DNA of 64,000 bases from Haloarcula salinisoli (GTDB lineage: Archaea; Halobacteriota; Halobacteria; Halobacteriales; Haloarculaceae). The notes below the pieces were generated by a model that had not been told where the DNA came from, made no database searches, and saw only the letters and a list, made by a program, of their open reading frames with translations. The stretch spans positions 248,001-312,000 of the forward strand of contig NZ_RKLQ01000002.1 of NCBI RefSeq assembly GCF_019599405.1, read 5' to 3'. Within the stretch, counting starts at the first letter, position 1. The number at the start of each line of letters is the position of its first letter. Made by a program: the position numbers and the translations under genes. Below, piece by piece: positions 23,302 through 32,182 of this stretch.

Positions 23302-23965
23302 CCCCACGGTCAGTTTCGTCGTGCCCGCCAGGAACGAGGCCGACTATCTCCCCGCGACGCTGTCCTCGATTCGGTCGACGGCGGCGTCGGTCGACCACGA
23401 GTGTCTCGTCGTCGACGGCGACAGCGACGACGACACCCGAGCTATCGCCAGTGACCACGGCGCTCGCGTCCTTACCTGCCCGGCCACGGGCCAGGGAGAC
23501 GCCAGACACCGCGGCGCCCGCCACGCGAGCGGCCAGTGGCTCGCCTTTATCGACGCCGACACCCGCCTGCGACCCGACTACACCGAGGCGATGCTCTCCT
23601 TTGTCCGTGACCGGGACCTCGCCGGGGCCAACAGCCGCTGTCGCGTCACCGGCGGCTGGCGCACCGTTCCCTTCGAATGCCTCTTCAACCACGGGTTGCC
23701 CAGACTGTCGCCGCCGCCGTTCCCGGGGTTCAACGTCTTCGTCTCGCGGCCGGCGTACTTCGACGTGGGCGGGTTCGCGAGCGGCCCCAACGAGGACCTC
23801 ACCTTCAGCCACCGGCTCGGCCGGGCCTACGCCACCGCGACCTGCCCCCGTGTCCTCGTCGAGACCTCCGGCCGGCGGATGACCGAGGACGGCATCCTCC
23901 GGACAGTCGGCTACTACACGAAACTCGAATATCGACGACTGCGCGCCGCCGAAAGCCGTAACTGA
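23282..23965 (+). CDS. Family 2 glycosyltransferase
   Basis: A 227-residue GT-A fold transferase. VSFVVPARNEADYLPATLSSI opens the nucleotide-sugar domain, VVDGDSDDDT follows, and FIDADTRLRPD holds the DxD-type metal site. There is no membrane anchor. ATG 23282 overlaps the preceding gene and begins just before the conserved strand. Sugar donor and acceptor are unknown. Confidence 0.88.
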   Translation: MSSSTGDPTVSFVVPARNEADYLPATLSSIRSTAASVDHECLVVDGDSDDDTRAIASDHGARVLTCPATGQGDARHRGARHASGQWLAFIDADTRLRPDYTEAMLSFVRDRDLAGANSRCRVTGGWRTVPFECLFNHGLPRLSPPPFPGFNVFVSRPAYFDVGGFASGPNEDLTFSHRLGRAYATATCPRVLVETSGRRMTEDGILRTVGYYTKLEYRRLRAAESRN

Positions 23966-23992
23966 CTCATAATACGTGCAGTATAATGTGCT

Positions 23993-25759
23993 ATGAGCGC
24001 GCTCACCCATCCCGTCGTCGTCCTCGGGATGCTCTCGACAGCGCTCGCGTTGCTCATCGCGGGGGTGGCCTGGCAACAGCGAGCGACGCGGGGCGCACGG
24101 ACCTACACGGTCCTGATGGTCACACTGGCCGTGTGGTCGACGCTATACGTCGGGCAGCTGCTCGTGCCGACGGTGGCCGGCAAGCGCCCGTGGTTCGTCG
24201 CTCGGCACGCGATGAGTCCGCTGTTCGCGATGGCGTTCTGGGTGTTCGCCGCCCAGTACACCGACCGCCGGGAACTGCTCGACCGCCGGCTACTGGCCCC
24301 CATCGTCGCCGTCGGCCTCGCCTTCGTCGGCCTGGTACTGGTAAATCCCGGCGAGCTGTACTGGTCGGCGCTCGCGCTCGACACGATGGGTGCGCTCTTC
24401 CTGCTCGAACTCACGCTCGGCCCGCTGTTCTGGCTCAACTGCGTCTACATCTTCGGGGTCGTCGGCGTCGCCCACGTCCTTATCGTCTCGACGTGGAAAC
24501 GCACCTTCGCCAGCTATCGGCCACAGCTGCTCGTGTTGACGGTCGTCGGCTCCGTCGAGTTCGGCCTCTCCGTGCTCTTTCTCTCGGAACACACGACGCT
24601 GCTCCCGGCGCTGAACCCATGGCCCAACGTCCAGCTCATCACCTACGGCGCGACCATCGCCGCCATCCCCATCGGCTGGTCGTACGTCAACGACTTCTTC
24701 TTCGACATCCAGCCCCTGGCCCGCCAGGCCGTCATCGAGAGCATGGACGACGCCGTCTACATCGTCGACCGCGAGGGGACGATTCGGTACACGAACCCGC
24801 CGGGGAACCGACTCCTGGGCCGGTCCCCCGACGCCGACGCTCCGACCGAACCGGTCGAGACGGCCTTCGCCGCCCGGCCGACGCTGTTGTCCTGCTACGA
24901 GCAGTCCGTCGCCGGCACCCCGGTCGACGACGACACCATCCTCGCCTGCGAGATAGACGGCGAGCAGCGCTTCTACGACATCGGCGTCTCCACGATAGAA
25001 AACTCCACGGGGGAGGGCGCCGGCGTCGTCGTCGTCGGTCGCGACATCACCGAGGAACGTCGCCAGCGCGGCCAGCTCCAGGTTCGCACCGCCCAGCTCG
25101 AACGCCAGAACGAACGCTTAGACCAGTTCGGCCAGTTCGTCTCCCACGACCTGCGCAACCCAATCCAGGTCGCCTCGGGCTACGTCGAACTCGCCCGCGA
25201 GACGGAGGACCTCTCCCGGCTCGACGACGTCGACCGCGCCATCCGCCGGATGAGCGAGATGGTCGAGGAGCTGCGCGAACTGACTACCGTCGACCGCGAC
25301 AGCCTCGACGCGGACCGCGTCAACGTCGCCCAGACCGCCCACACTGCCTGGGCCCACGTCGACACCGGCGACGCCGCTCTGCGGGTCTCCGAAAACGCCA
25401 TCATCATCGCCGACCCCGACTACCTGCTCCACATCTTCGAGAACCTCTTTCGGAACTCGATGGAACACGGGCTCCCCGAGGAGACCGGCGCGGCGTTGGG
25501 CGACGGCGGCGGCCTCACCGTCACCGTCGGCCCGCTCGACGGCGGCTTCTTCATCGAAGACGACGGCGTCGGCATCCCCGAAGACGAACGCGACGCCGTC
25601 CTCGACCACGGCTACACCACCACCAACGAGGGCACCGGCCTCGGAATGTCTATCGTCCGCACCATCGCCGACGCCCACGAGTGGACCGTCTCTGTGACGG
25701 AGAGCGACGCCGGTGGGGCGCGGTTCGAGTTCCGGAACGTGGACCGGCCCGGGGAATGA
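23993..25759 (+). CDS. Sensor histidine kinase with 7TM input and PAS domain
   Basis: A 588-residue kinase. The first about 230 residues hold seven hydrophobic segments of the histidine-kinase 7TM type. A PAS-like domain (about 240-355) begins AVIESMDDAVYIVDREG and ends VVVGRDITEERR. A short coiled coil leads to the phospho-acceptor (FVSHDLRNPIQ) and an HATPase domain with ENLFRNSMEHG (N box), DDGVGIPEDE (G1) and GTGLGMSIVRTI (G2). There is no receiver domain and no regulator next door. The signal is unknown. Confidence 0.92.
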   Translation: MSALTHPVVVLGMLSTALALLIAGVAWQQRATRGARTYTVLMVTLAVWSTLYVGQLLVPTVAGKRPWFVARHAMSPLFAMAFWVFAAQYTDRRELLDRRLLAPIVAVGLAFVGLVLVNPGELYWSALALDTMGALFLLELTLGPLFWLNCVYIFGVVGVAHVLIVSTWKRTFASYRPQLLVLTVVGSVEFGLSVLFLSEHTTLLPALNPWPNVQLITYGATIAAIPIGWSYVNDFFFDIQPLARQAVIESMDDAVYIVDREGTIRYTNPPGNRLLGRSPDADAPTEPVETAFAARPTLLSCYEQSVAGTPVDDDTILACEIDGEQRFYDIGVSTIENSTGEGAGVVVVGRDITEERRQRGQLQVRTAQLERQNERLDQFGQFVSHDLRNPIQVASGYVELARETEDLSRLDDVDRAIRRMSEMVEELRELTTVDRDSLDADRVNVAQTAHTAWAHVDTGDAALRVSENAIIIADPDYLLHIFENLFRNSMEHGLPEETGAALGDGGGLTVTVGPLDGGFFIEDDGVGIPEDERDAVLDHGYTTTNEGTGLGMSIVRTIADAHEWTVSVTESDAGGARFEFRNVDRPGE

Positions 25760-25800
25760 GGCGTGTGAGTAGCGGTCAGGCACGTAGGCGTTGGTGCGTT

Positions 25801-25961
25801 GAGCCAGAAAGCCCCGCTAGCAACGACTGGAACCGACAGCGTGAACAGCCAGAAAGTCCCTGGAGACGCTTCTCGTCTCCCAACCCTCGCGGAGCCGGAG
25901 GCCCCGCTCAGTCCCACCCATGTCGGCTGGCCAAACAGCTACGGGTGGGACTGTCTGGCTG
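25801..25961. repeat. Intergenic element with GCCAGAAAG and CAGTCCCACCC motifs
   Basis: GAGCCAGAAAGCCCCG occurs at 25801, and CAGCCAGAAAG at 25846-25856 pairs imperfectly with CTGTCTGGCTG at 25951-25961. Nested inside are GGAGACG/CGTCTCC and an 11-bp pair, CAGTCCCACCC (25909-25919) with GGGTGGGACTG (25943-25953). The same motifs flank the cluster at 9090-9259. No protein-coding gene is seen from 25760 to the tRNA at 26079. An AATATTAAT patch near 26010 and a T-tract near 26048 may be tRNA promoter signals. Confidence 0.6.
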
Positions 25962-26078
25962 TATCTGATGTCTGCTACCACAGTGGGACCGCTCCCAGAG
26001 CGGCGCTGGAATATTAATGCCCGACGTAGCCGGCCGATTCGGACGGTTTTTGACGCTGCCCCGTTTTTGGCCCCGTGT

Positions 26079-26153
26079 GGGCACGTAGCTCAGCCCGGAT
26101 AGAGCGTCGGACTTCTAATCCGACGGTCGTGGGTTCGAATCCCACCGTGCCCG
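26079..26153 (+). tRNA. tRNA-Arg (anticodon TCT)
   Basis: A cloverleaf with acceptor GGGCACG/CGTGCCC and discriminator G. The D arm contains TAGCTCAG. The anticodon arm is TCGGA-CTTCTAA-TCCGA, giving anticodon TCT. The T arm is GTGGG-TTCGAAT-CCCAC. It has no intron, and CCA is not encoded. Confidence 0.95.
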
Positions 26154-26155
26154 TC

Positions 26156-26289
26156 GACCTTTTTCGTCGTCGCCCTTCCTCGCGAGCCTACGGCTCGCTG
26201 CGGGAGGGCTCCTCGAAAAACGTCGATGAAAAAGGCCGGCATCTCGCTTCGCTCGATGCCGGTGAACCGCGCTTACTTCGTTCGCGCGG
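26156..26289. repeat. Structured T-tract/A-tract element, copy 3
   Basis: It begins two bases after the tRNA with GACCTTTTTCGTCG. A compound hairpin (GCGAGCC-TAC-GGCTCGC inside CCTTCC/GGAGGG) is followed by CCTCGAAAAACGTCGATGAAAAAGG. Then come CCGGCATC/GATGCCGG with loop TCGCTTCGCTC, and CCGCGC/GCGCGG (26267-26289) with loop TTACTTCGTTC. The plan matches copies at 1821 and 19626. CCTTTTTC/GAAAAAGG can pair. Confidence 0.8.
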
Positions 26290-26594
26290 ACATCCCGCAA
26301 TCTTGGGGATTCGGGTAATGGTGTGAGGACCCCGTCCAAACATCGATTGCTCTGGAAGGAAGAGCAGAATGTCGGCAGCTGGTTCGAGACACCCGAAACC
26401 CGCGAACTGAGCGACCCAGTATTTCCGACGCCGCTCGTCGATATTGTGATTCGGTGTCGTGAATTCCGTCGCGGATTACGATGTGCTTCGCTATCGATAC
26501 CGATTGGTCTCGCAGCTGTTCAAGAATCCGGTCAGCTAGACATTGTTGCCAGCGGGTAGTCTTTCGTATAGAGGGTGCCCCAGCAAACACAGGC
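26290..26594. other. Gene-poor stretch, possible degenerate sequence
   Basis: No convincing gene. It is somewhat less GC-rich than its surroundings. Both strands have short open frames, but none has the acidic composition of the other proteins here. A minus-strand segment, RILEQLRDQSVSIAKHIVIR, looks protein-like without a recognisable start or family. It may be a decayed gene between the tRNA-Arg and the toxin-antitoxin pair. Confidence 0.3.
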
Positions 26595-26891
26595 TCAGTC
26601 GAACCCGTATCGCTTGTGCGCGTCGTCGATAGCCAGTATTTCGATTACCCGGACCTCTTCTGCGGCCTCGAGAATATCGTAAAATGCCGTATGCGTTCGG
26701 CCGATATGCAACCGGTATAGCTCCTTGCCGTCGACGACGAGCTTCTCCCTGTCGCCGGACCCGGCGTCCGGCCTCGGGTAGGGGTCGTCGGCCAGTTTCT
26801 GAAGGTTGTCCTTGACGATTCGGGCGCTCTTCTCGTCTAACGCGGCGACGTACTCGCGGGCTTCCGCCGCGAGGAGGACCTCATAACTCAT
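26595..26891 (-). CDS. RelE/ParE-type toxin
   Basis: A 98-residue protein with the RelE fold pattern: YEVLLAAEAREYVAAL, then KSARIVKDNLQKLADDPYPRPD, KLVVDGKELYRLHIGRTHTAFYDI and VRVIEILAIDDAHKRYG. It is likely an mRNA interferase or gyrase-type toxin. ATG 26891 lies inside the antitoxin gene (11-nt overlap), the usual translational coupling for these modules. Confidence 0.85.
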   Translation of the reverse strand: MSYEVLLAAEAREYVAALDEKSARIVKDNLQKLADDPYPRPDAGSGDREKLVVDGKELYRLHIGRTHTAFYDILEAAEEVRVIEILAIDDAHKRYGFD

Positions 26892-27078
26892 CGAGCGAGG
26901 TCAGCTCGTCGCTGTCTACCTCTCGCACCGTCTTCGCTCGTTCGGCCAGTTGTCGGCGCTGGTGTTCCTGTATCAACTCACCCAGCAGGTCGTCGTACGT
27001 CTCACCGGCCTCTTTCAGTTCGCTCAGCTCTTTCCACCGTTCCTCGGTGACTGGGATTCGCTTGGTTGCCTTCGACAT
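26881..27078 (-). CDS. Antitoxin partner of the RelE-type toxin
   Basis: A 65-residue, highly charged protein. MSKATKRIPVTEERWKELSE suggests an RHH-like DNA-binding start, followed by helical YDDLLGELIQEHQRRQLAERAK and an acidic tail that would cover the toxin. ATG 27078 is chosen over an upstream in-frame codon because of composition. An AT-rich upstream patch with GTTGTAACGATTGTAA-type half-sites could be the promoter/operator. Confidence 0.8.
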   Translation of the reverse strand: MSKATKRIPVTEERWKELSELKEAGETYDDLLGELIQEHQRRQLAERAKTVREVDSDELTSLDEL

Positions 27079-27220
27079 GAGTGCCCCCTCGTGTGCAATC
27101 CTTACAATCGTTACAACAAAAACCTTCGGCGACACGGCTGTTTTTGGGTAGACTTCGGCACCGGCGAGACCCCAGTCGTGGTGCCAGAGACAGGAGAAAC
27201 GCGCTCGACGACCCGAACCT

Positions 27221-28795
27221 CTAGTTCTCCGTCAGCCGACCCACGGCCTGGGACACTTCCTCTATCGTCGCGGCCTGTTCCTCGTTGGCGGCGGCGATCT
27301 GTTCGGCTTCGGCGGCGACGGTGTCGGCCTGTGCGACGAGTTCGTCCAGCATACTCGCGACTTCCTCGGTGCTTGCGGCCTGTTCGTCGGTGGCGTCGGA
27401 GACCTCGCGGATGCCCTGGGCGGTCTCCTGGACGGCGTCGGCGATGTCGTCGAGCAGCTCCATCGCTTCGGAGACGCGCTCGATGCCGGCCTCTATCTGT
27501 TCGGTCGTCTCGTCTAAGCTCTCGACGGTGTCCTCGGTGTCGGCCTCGATGGCGTGGACGAGCGTCTCTATCTCCTGGGCGCGCTCCTGTGAGTCGCCGG
27601 CCAGGGACTTGACCTCGTCGGCGACGACGGCGAAGCCGCTGCCGGCCTCACCGGCGCGAGCGGCTTCGATGGAGGCGTTCAGCGCGAGGATGTTGGTCTG
27701 TTCGGCGATGTCGTTGATGACCTCGACGACGGAATCGATTTCGCCGACCCGGTCCTGGAGTTCGTCCACGTCGTCTGAGACGTCGTCGACGGCGTCGCCG
27801 ACGTCGTCCATCACGCCCATAGCGTCGTCGGCGGCCGACTGGCCGTCCTCGGCGAGGTCACGCGCCCGCTGACTGTTGCCCTCGACCTCGCTGGCGCTGG
27901 CGGCGACCTCCTCGACGGTGGCGCTCATGTTCGACACCTCGCTGGCGATGGACTGGATGCGCTCGGACTGTTCGCCGGTCAGGTCGGATATCTGCTGGGA
28001 GGACTGGGCGACGCCGTCGGAGGACTCCTTGAGCTCGGCCATCGGCGTTTCGAGGTCGTCCTCGACCTCCGCGGCGAGTTGCTCGCGCTGTTCGATCTCG
28101 TCCTGGAGCTTCTGGCTGTAGGAGTGGATGTACGTGTCCGCGACGACCTGCATGTCCAGATTGATGATTCGCAACACGGATATGATATCCTCGCGGAGGT
28201 CAGCAATCTCCTCGCCGACCACGCCCTGGACGGTATCGAGCACGTCTCCGTCCGACACATCCCCGCCGGCTGTGGCGGTGCCACCGTCCGTCGCGGCGTC
28301 TCCGAGCGAGGCCTGGAGTCGCTCGGTGATGCGTTCGCTCGCCCGCTCGGTCAGCAAGGGGAGGATGAGGTCGTAGTAGACCCCGTACTGGCCGATGTAG
28401 TGTTTCATCGGCATCTCGAGGATATCGTGCAGCTTGCCGATGCGGGCGCGGTTCTTGAAGTACTCCTCGCCGTACTCCCCGTCGCCCAGCGTGACGAAAT
28501 ACGCCTTCTGCGTTTCCTTCAGTGCGTCGACGGCTTTGGGTGACCGGCCGATTACCTCGACCGTCTGCTCGTACTGCGTGAGGTTCTCGTAGAACATCTC
28601 GCCGATCGACTCGGCGTTGTCTTCGAACAGCGGCCGGAGCGCCGCCAGTCGCTCCCGGTCGCTGTCGTCGAAGTTCACGAAGTCCTTCCGCCACTGAATC
28701 TCCGTCTGGTCCAGTCCGATCTCTCGGACGAGTGCGTCGACATCGACCTGGTCGTTCAGCCCGCCCTGGCCGAATTTGGAAGCGTAGTCCGCCAT
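27221..28795 (-). CDS. hemAT: HemAT heme-based aerotaxis transducer
   Basis: A 524-residue soluble chemoreceptor. An N-terminal globin-sensor domain (about 25-175) carries the expected proximal heme ligand H123 in RIGKLHDILEMPMKHYIG. A linker (175-235) is followed by a methyl-accepting signalling domain with the highly conserved hairpin tip, IAEQTNILALNASIEAARAGEAGSGFAVVADEVKSLA. Gln/Glu-rich methylation-site-like heptads flank it. It would sense oxygen and signal to CheA. No transmembrane segment is present, as in known HemATs. Confidence 0.95.
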   Translation of the reverse strand: MADYASKFGQGGLNDQVDVDALVREIGLDQTEIQWRKDFVNFDDSDRERLAALRPLFEDNAESIGEMFYENLTQYEQTVEVIGRSPKAVDALKETQKAYFVTLGDGEYGEEYFKNRARIGKLHDILEMPMKHYIGQYGVYYDLILPLLTERASERITERLQASLGDAATDGGTATAGGDVSDGDVLDTVQGVVGEEIADLREDIISVLRIINLDMQVVADTYIHSYSQKLQDEIEQREQLAAEVEDDLETPMAELKESSDGVAQSSQQISDLTGEQSERIQSIASEVSNMSATVEEVAASASEVEGNSQRARDLAEDGQSAADDAMGVMDDVGDAVDDVSDDVDELQDRVGEIDSVVEVINDIAEQTNILALNASIEAARAGEAGSGFAVVADEVKSLAGDSQERAQEIETLVHAIEADTEDTVESLDETTEQIEAGIERVSEAMELLDDIADAVQETAQGIREVSDATDEQAASTEEVASMLDELVAQADTVAAEAEQIAAANEEQAATIEEVSQAVGRLTEN

Positions 28796-29052
28796 ACGAG
28801 GACTGAGAGTAATCTATTACTTATACTTACAGCGGCAGTATTCACGTTTGATAGTGGTCTCACCGACAGCGGCGGGATGACCGGCCATCTCACTGGGGAA
28901 CGCCGAGGGTGGTTCTGAGCGACTGCCCCCTGGGGTCCACCACAGCGTGGTGCCGGCCACTGACGCTGTCGACTGCCGACCGTCTCGGCGTCGTTTCCCG
29001 TCCCTTCTGGCAGGTCGCAAGCGTTTTGCCGGCGGCCACTGTACCCCGACTC

Positions 29053-29499
29053 ATGCCCGACTGTCCGCTCGCCGACGACTGCCCAAGCTTCACAGAACGC
29101 ATCGAGGGGATGGGCTGTACGCACTACGGCGACCGCGGGGGTGCCGAGTGGTGTAACCACTACAATCAGCCCATTTCGGACCTGAAGAGCCAGCCCGTCA
29201 AGCCGGGCCAGGAGGTCGTCGTCGAGGTAGACGACATCCACGAGAGCGGGGCCGGCGTCGGCCGGACCGAGGACGGCTTCATCGTCATGGTCGACGGCGT
29301 CCTGCCGCCGGCCAGGTCGAAAGTCCAGATTACAAAGGTCCGGTCGAACCACGCGCGAGCGGACGAACTCGAACGGCTCGAACTGGACGAGGACGACGAG
29401 GCCGACGAGGAAGCGGACGAGGGCGGCTATCAGGGCGACGACGAAGACGAGGAAGACGACGAGCGGCTGGGCAGCCGCGACAACTTCTGGGGCAGCTAG
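29053..29499 (+). CDS. TRAM-domain protein with N-terminal Cys cluster
   Basis: A 148-residue protein. The N-terminal region has several Cys (CPLADDC, GMGCTHYG, EWCNHY), probably a metal site. The TRAM domain (about 55-100) reads VKPGQEVVVEVDDIHESGAGVGR...GFIVMVDGVLPPARSKVQITKV, a small RNA-binding beta-barrel. A very acidic tail follows. Archaeal TRAM proteins act as RNA chaperones or tRNA-binding factors. ATG 29053 gives the expected start. Confidence 0.88.
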   Translation: MPDCPLADDCPSFTERIEGMGCTHYGDRGGAEWCNHYNQPISDLKSQPVKPGQEVVVEVDDIHESGAGVGRTEDGFIVMVDGVLPPARSKVQITKVRSNHARADELERLELDEDDEADEEADEGGYQGDDEDEEDDERLGSRDNFWGS

Positions 29500-29507
29500 G
29501 GCACGGA

Positions 29508-29514
29508 TTTTTTT
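29508..29514 (+). terminator. T-tract terminator of the TRAM gene
   Basis: Seven consecutive T, 9 nt after the TRAM stop codon and before the next start. Archaeal transcription commonly ends at such tracts. Confidence 0.5.
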
Positions 29515-29537
29515 CGGTCTCGCCCGAGGTACCGGGT

Positions 29538-30320
29538 ATGGACCTCGAACTTGCTGGCAACGCTGTACTGTGTACGGCCGCGACGAGTGGACTGGGACGG
29601 GCGAGCGCCGAGCGGTTCGCTCGCGAGGGCTGTGACGTGGCCGTCTGTGGGACGACACCGGCCCACGTCGAGGAGACGCGGGCGGCGCTGGACGACATCG
29701 GCGACGGCGACGTCCTGGCCGTCGAGGCCGACATCACCGATCCCGACGAGGTCGAGGCGTTCGTCGAGGAGACCGTCGAGACCTTCGGCGGCCTGGACCA
29801 CGTCGTCACGAGCGCGGGGGGGCCCGCACCGGGGCCGTTCATCGAGACGACCGAGCGCGAGTGGTACACCGCCTACGACCTGCTGGTGATGAGCGTCGTC
29901 TGGACGACCCGCCACGCCTACCCCTACCTCAAAGAGTCCGACGCCGGCACCATCGTCAACATCACCTCCCGGTCGGTCCAGGAGGTCATCGACGACCTCG
30001 TCCTCTCGAACTCGGTCCGACGGGCGGTCATCGGGCTGATGGAGACCCAGGCCCGCGAGTTTGCCCCCGAGGTCCGGGTCAACGCGGTGCTCCCCGGGGC
30101 CCACGAGACACCACGTATCGAGGAGCTCGTGGAGGCCGCCGTCGAACGCGGCGAGTACGACTCCTACGAGGAGGGGCTGGCGTCGTGGTCGGACGCGCCG
30201 CTGGGCCGGGTCGGACAGCCAGAGGAACTGGGCGACGTGGTGGCGTATCTGTCCTCGGCCCGGTCGTCGTATGTCACCGGCACCGCGCTCCCGGTCGATG
30301 GTGGGTCGATGCGGAGTTAG
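29538..30320 (+). CDS. SDR family oxidoreductase with atypical active site
   Basis: A 260-residue short-chain dehydrogenase/reductase. The cofactor motif is TAATSGLGRA rather than TGGxxGIG, followed by DITDPDEV and an SAGG stretch in place of NNAG. ITSRSVQE supplies the catalytic-type Ser. The usual YxxxK is replaced: the aligned stretch is LSNSVRRAVIGL, so Tyr and Lys are missing. A subgroup of SDRs with LxNxxR in this position is known, so the protein may be active by another mechanism or not act as a classical reductase. Ends PVDGGSMRS. Confidence 0.85.
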   Translation: MDLELAGNAVLCTAATSGLGRASAERFAREGCDVAVCGTTPAHVEETRAALDDIGDGDVLAVEADITDPDEVEAFVEETVETFGGLDHVVTSAGGPAPGPFIETTEREWYTAYDLLVMSVVWTTRHAYPYLKESDAGTIVNITSRSVQEVIDDLVLSNSVRRAVIGLMETQAREFAPEVRVNAVLPGAHETPRIEELVEAAVERGEYDSYEEGLASWSDAPLGRVGQPEELGDVVAYLSSARSSYVTGTALPVDGGSMRS

Positions 30321-30504
30321 CGGGAAACCGAACAAAGTGAGGTTTCCCGAAACGGAACGGCGACCGGAGGGAGCCGTGGAGTTAGGGAGACATCTCCAAG
30401 CGACGCGGTGAGCGTAGCGACCGCGGAGCATAGCGGGAAACCAAGCGAAGCGAGGTTTTCCGAGCCGTTCAGCATCGAGGTGTCTCGCAGCGCGAGACAC
30501 CTCG
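30318..30504. repeat. Hairpin array downstream of the SDR gene
   Basis: Hairpins with the near-constant 11-nt loop: CGGGAAACC/GGTTTCCCG with GAACAAAGTGA (30321-30349), ACGGC/GCCGT with GACCGGAGGGA (30357-30377), a CGCGGT/ACCGCG pair around GAGCGTAGCG (30404-30425) and CGGGAAACC/GGTTTTCCG with AAGCGAAGCGA (30434-30462). A 12-bp hairpin CGAGGTGTCTCG/CGAGACACCTCG closes the array near 30476-30504. The layout mirrors 15685-15933, including TAGCGGGAAACC repeated at both ends. Confidence 0.8.
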
Positions 30505-30735
30505 CTATTGAGGCGGCTGGAATCGGTCCCGAGGCGACCCGTTCCCGGTCGCGAGCTGCCACACCAGCACGCCGAGACAGACGAGCGCGACGGCGGCCGT
30601 GGCGATGTACCCGACGCTGTCGACGGCAAACAGCTGCTCGGGGAAAAGCGCGGCCAGGACGAGCAGGCCGACAGCGGAGAAGCCGACCAGCAGTGGCACG
30701 ACGGTGAGCCAGAACTGCCGGAGAACGCCGCTCAT
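30505..30735 (-). CDS. Small two-pass membrane protein
   Basis: A 76-residue protein from ATG 30735 with two hydrophobic segments (WLTVVPLLVGFSAVGLLVLAALF and VGYIATAAVALVCLGVLVWQLA), an acidic turn between them and a hydrophilic tail. It is probably an integral membrane protein. No family is recognised. Confidence 0.7.
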   Translation of the reverse strand: MSGVLRQFWLTVVPLLVGFSAVGLLVLAALFPEQLFAVDSVGYIATAAVALVCLGVLVWQLATGNGSPRDRFQPPQ

Positions 30736-30784
30736 ACCCCTCCTGTCGAGGCCGGTTGGTATGACCGTTTTGTCCGATTGACTG

Positions 30785-31072
30785 TCACCACGTCTCGATG
30801 GTGCCGTCGTCGATGTCCTCGACACAGCCCTGGCAGTCGGGGTGGTCGGGGTCGAAACACTCCGGCCGGGCCGCCTCGTCCAGCGAGACGGCGCGGCGGT
30901 CGGCGTGGCGACGACAGACGATTCTGGCGCGACCGTCGTCATCGCGTGGGAGCCCGGCCATCGCGGCTCGCTTCCCGTCGCTGTAGGCGCGTTTGGCCTC
31001 GGAGAGCTGGTTTCCGACCGACCGGATGGTTCCGCTGATAAAACGCTCCAGCCGGGCGTCGTCGTCGGCCAT
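30785..31072 (-). CDS. Haloarchaeal conserved protein (DUF7091-like)
   Basis: A 95-residue soluble protein. ARLERFISGTIRSVGNQLSEAKRAYSDGKRAAMAGLP forms a helical start. A Cys/His-containing part (VCRRHADRRAVSLDE, PECFDPDHPDCQGCVEDI) could bind zinc. This resembles a conserved haloarchaeal family of unknown function. ATG 31072 lies 168 nt from the divergent rpa start. Confidence 0.75.
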   Translation of the reverse strand: MADDDARLERFISGTIRSVGNQLSEAKRAYSDGKRAAMAGLPRDDDGRARIVCRRHADRRAVSLDEAARPECFDPDHPDCQGCVEDIDDGTIETW

Positions 31073-31240
31073 ACCTACGCTATCGGCCGACGCCAAATCA
31101 ATCTTCCCGACGGGCCAAGTGGGACCCAGGTGACCGTCCCGGACTTTCACTTTCACTACGCCAGACGAGACTTTATAACCGAACGCGACCAACCGTCGAT
31201 TGTCTCCCACCGAAAAACAAAGCGGAGACAGTGAAAGCCA

Positions 31241-32182
31241 ATGTCAGAGACAGATTTGCGTACCCACGCTGAAGAGATACACGAGCAGTTTTCCGACCAG
31301 CTCGACATCGACGTCGACGACGTCTTCGAGCGCCTCGACACGCTGGTCAACGAGTACAAGGTGCCCGCGACCGAGGCCCGCCGGAGCGTCGTCAACACGT
31401 ACCTTGACGAGGCCGGGATGGAGCGCGACCAGCTCGGCGGCGGTGGCGGCGGCAACGAACAGGTCGACCTCGCGGACGTCGACGCCCCCGAGGAGTGGGT
31501 CGACATCCGCGCGACGGTCGTCGAGCTGTGGGACCCCCGCGCCGACGCCGTGGCCCAGGTCGGGCTCCTGGGCGACGAGACGGGCACAATCAAGTTCACC
31601 AAGTGGTCCAAATCCGACCTGCCCGAACTGGAGGCGGGCAAGTCCTACGAGCTACGGAACGTCGTCACCGACGAGTACCAGGGCCGGTTCTCGGTCAAGC
31701 TCAACCGGACGACGACCATCGAGGAGCTGGACGAGGAGATAGAGGTCGGCGACGACAGCGTCGAGGTCGAGGGCGCGCTGGTGGACATCCAGTCGGGCTC
31801 GGGGCTCATCAAGCGCTGTCCGGAAGAGGAGTGCACCCGCGTCCTCCAGAACGGTCGCTGCAGCGAGCACGGCGAGGTCGAAGGGGAGTTCGACCTCCGA
31901 ATCAAGGGCGTGCTCGACGACGGCGAGGAGGTCACCGAGGTCATCTTCGACGAGGAAGCCACGGAGAAACTCACCGGTATCACGCTGGAGGAGGCAAAGG
32001 AGATGGCGATGGACGCGCTCGACACCACCGTCGTGGCCGACGAGATGCGCGCCGACATCCTCGGGCGCTACTACAGGGTCACCGGCCCGACGTTCGGTCG
32101 CTACGTCCTGGCGGACGACCAGGAGCGACTGACCGGGACCGTGGATGCGGACGAACTACTCATCAAAGCGAGGTCGATATAG
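31241..32182 (+). CDS. rpa: Replication protein A (single-stranded DNA-binding)
   Basis: A 313-residue RPA. The N-terminal helical segment (about 1-60) is followed by a Gly linker (GGGGGGN), an OB fold (about 80-160: VDIRATVVELWDPRADAVAQVGLLGDETGTIKFTKW) and a second OB-like region with an embedded zinc finger, CPEEECTRVLQNGRCSEHG. It coats ssDNA in replication and repair. Length and the RPA-associated gene directly downstream match the rpa3-rpap3 type operon of haloarchaea. A TTTATAA box is at 31172-31178, about 65 nt before the ATG. Confidence 0.93.
   Translation: MSETDLRTHAEEIHEQFSDQLDIDVDDVFERLDTLVNEYKVPATEARRSVVNTYLDEAGMERDQLGGGGGGNEQVDLADVDAPEEWVDIRATVVELWDPRADAVAQVGLLGDETGTIKFTKWSKSDLPELEAGKSYELRNVVTDEYQGRFSVKLNRTTTIEELDEEIEVGDDSVEVEGALVDIQSGSGLIKRCPEEECTRVLQNGRCSEHGEVEGEFDLRIKGVLDDGEEVTEVIFDEEATEKLTGITLEEAKEMAMDALDTTVVADEMRADILGRYYRVTGPTFGRYVLADDQERLTGTVDADELLIKARSI

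Noticed and set aside
23986-25968. A 660-codon plus-strand frame overlapping the histidine kinase
   Set aside because: Arg-rich frame-shifted reading of the kinase gene. The kinase frame has full PAS, HisKA and HATPase motifs.
26079-26289. tRNA-Arg as an attachment site of an integrated element
   Set aside because: No integrase gene and no duplicated tRNA 3' end could be found downstream within the window.
26323-26559. Short plus-strand frame between tRNA-Arg and the toxin gene
   Set aside because: Composition is not acidic, and there is no promoter, no ribosome site and no family likeness.
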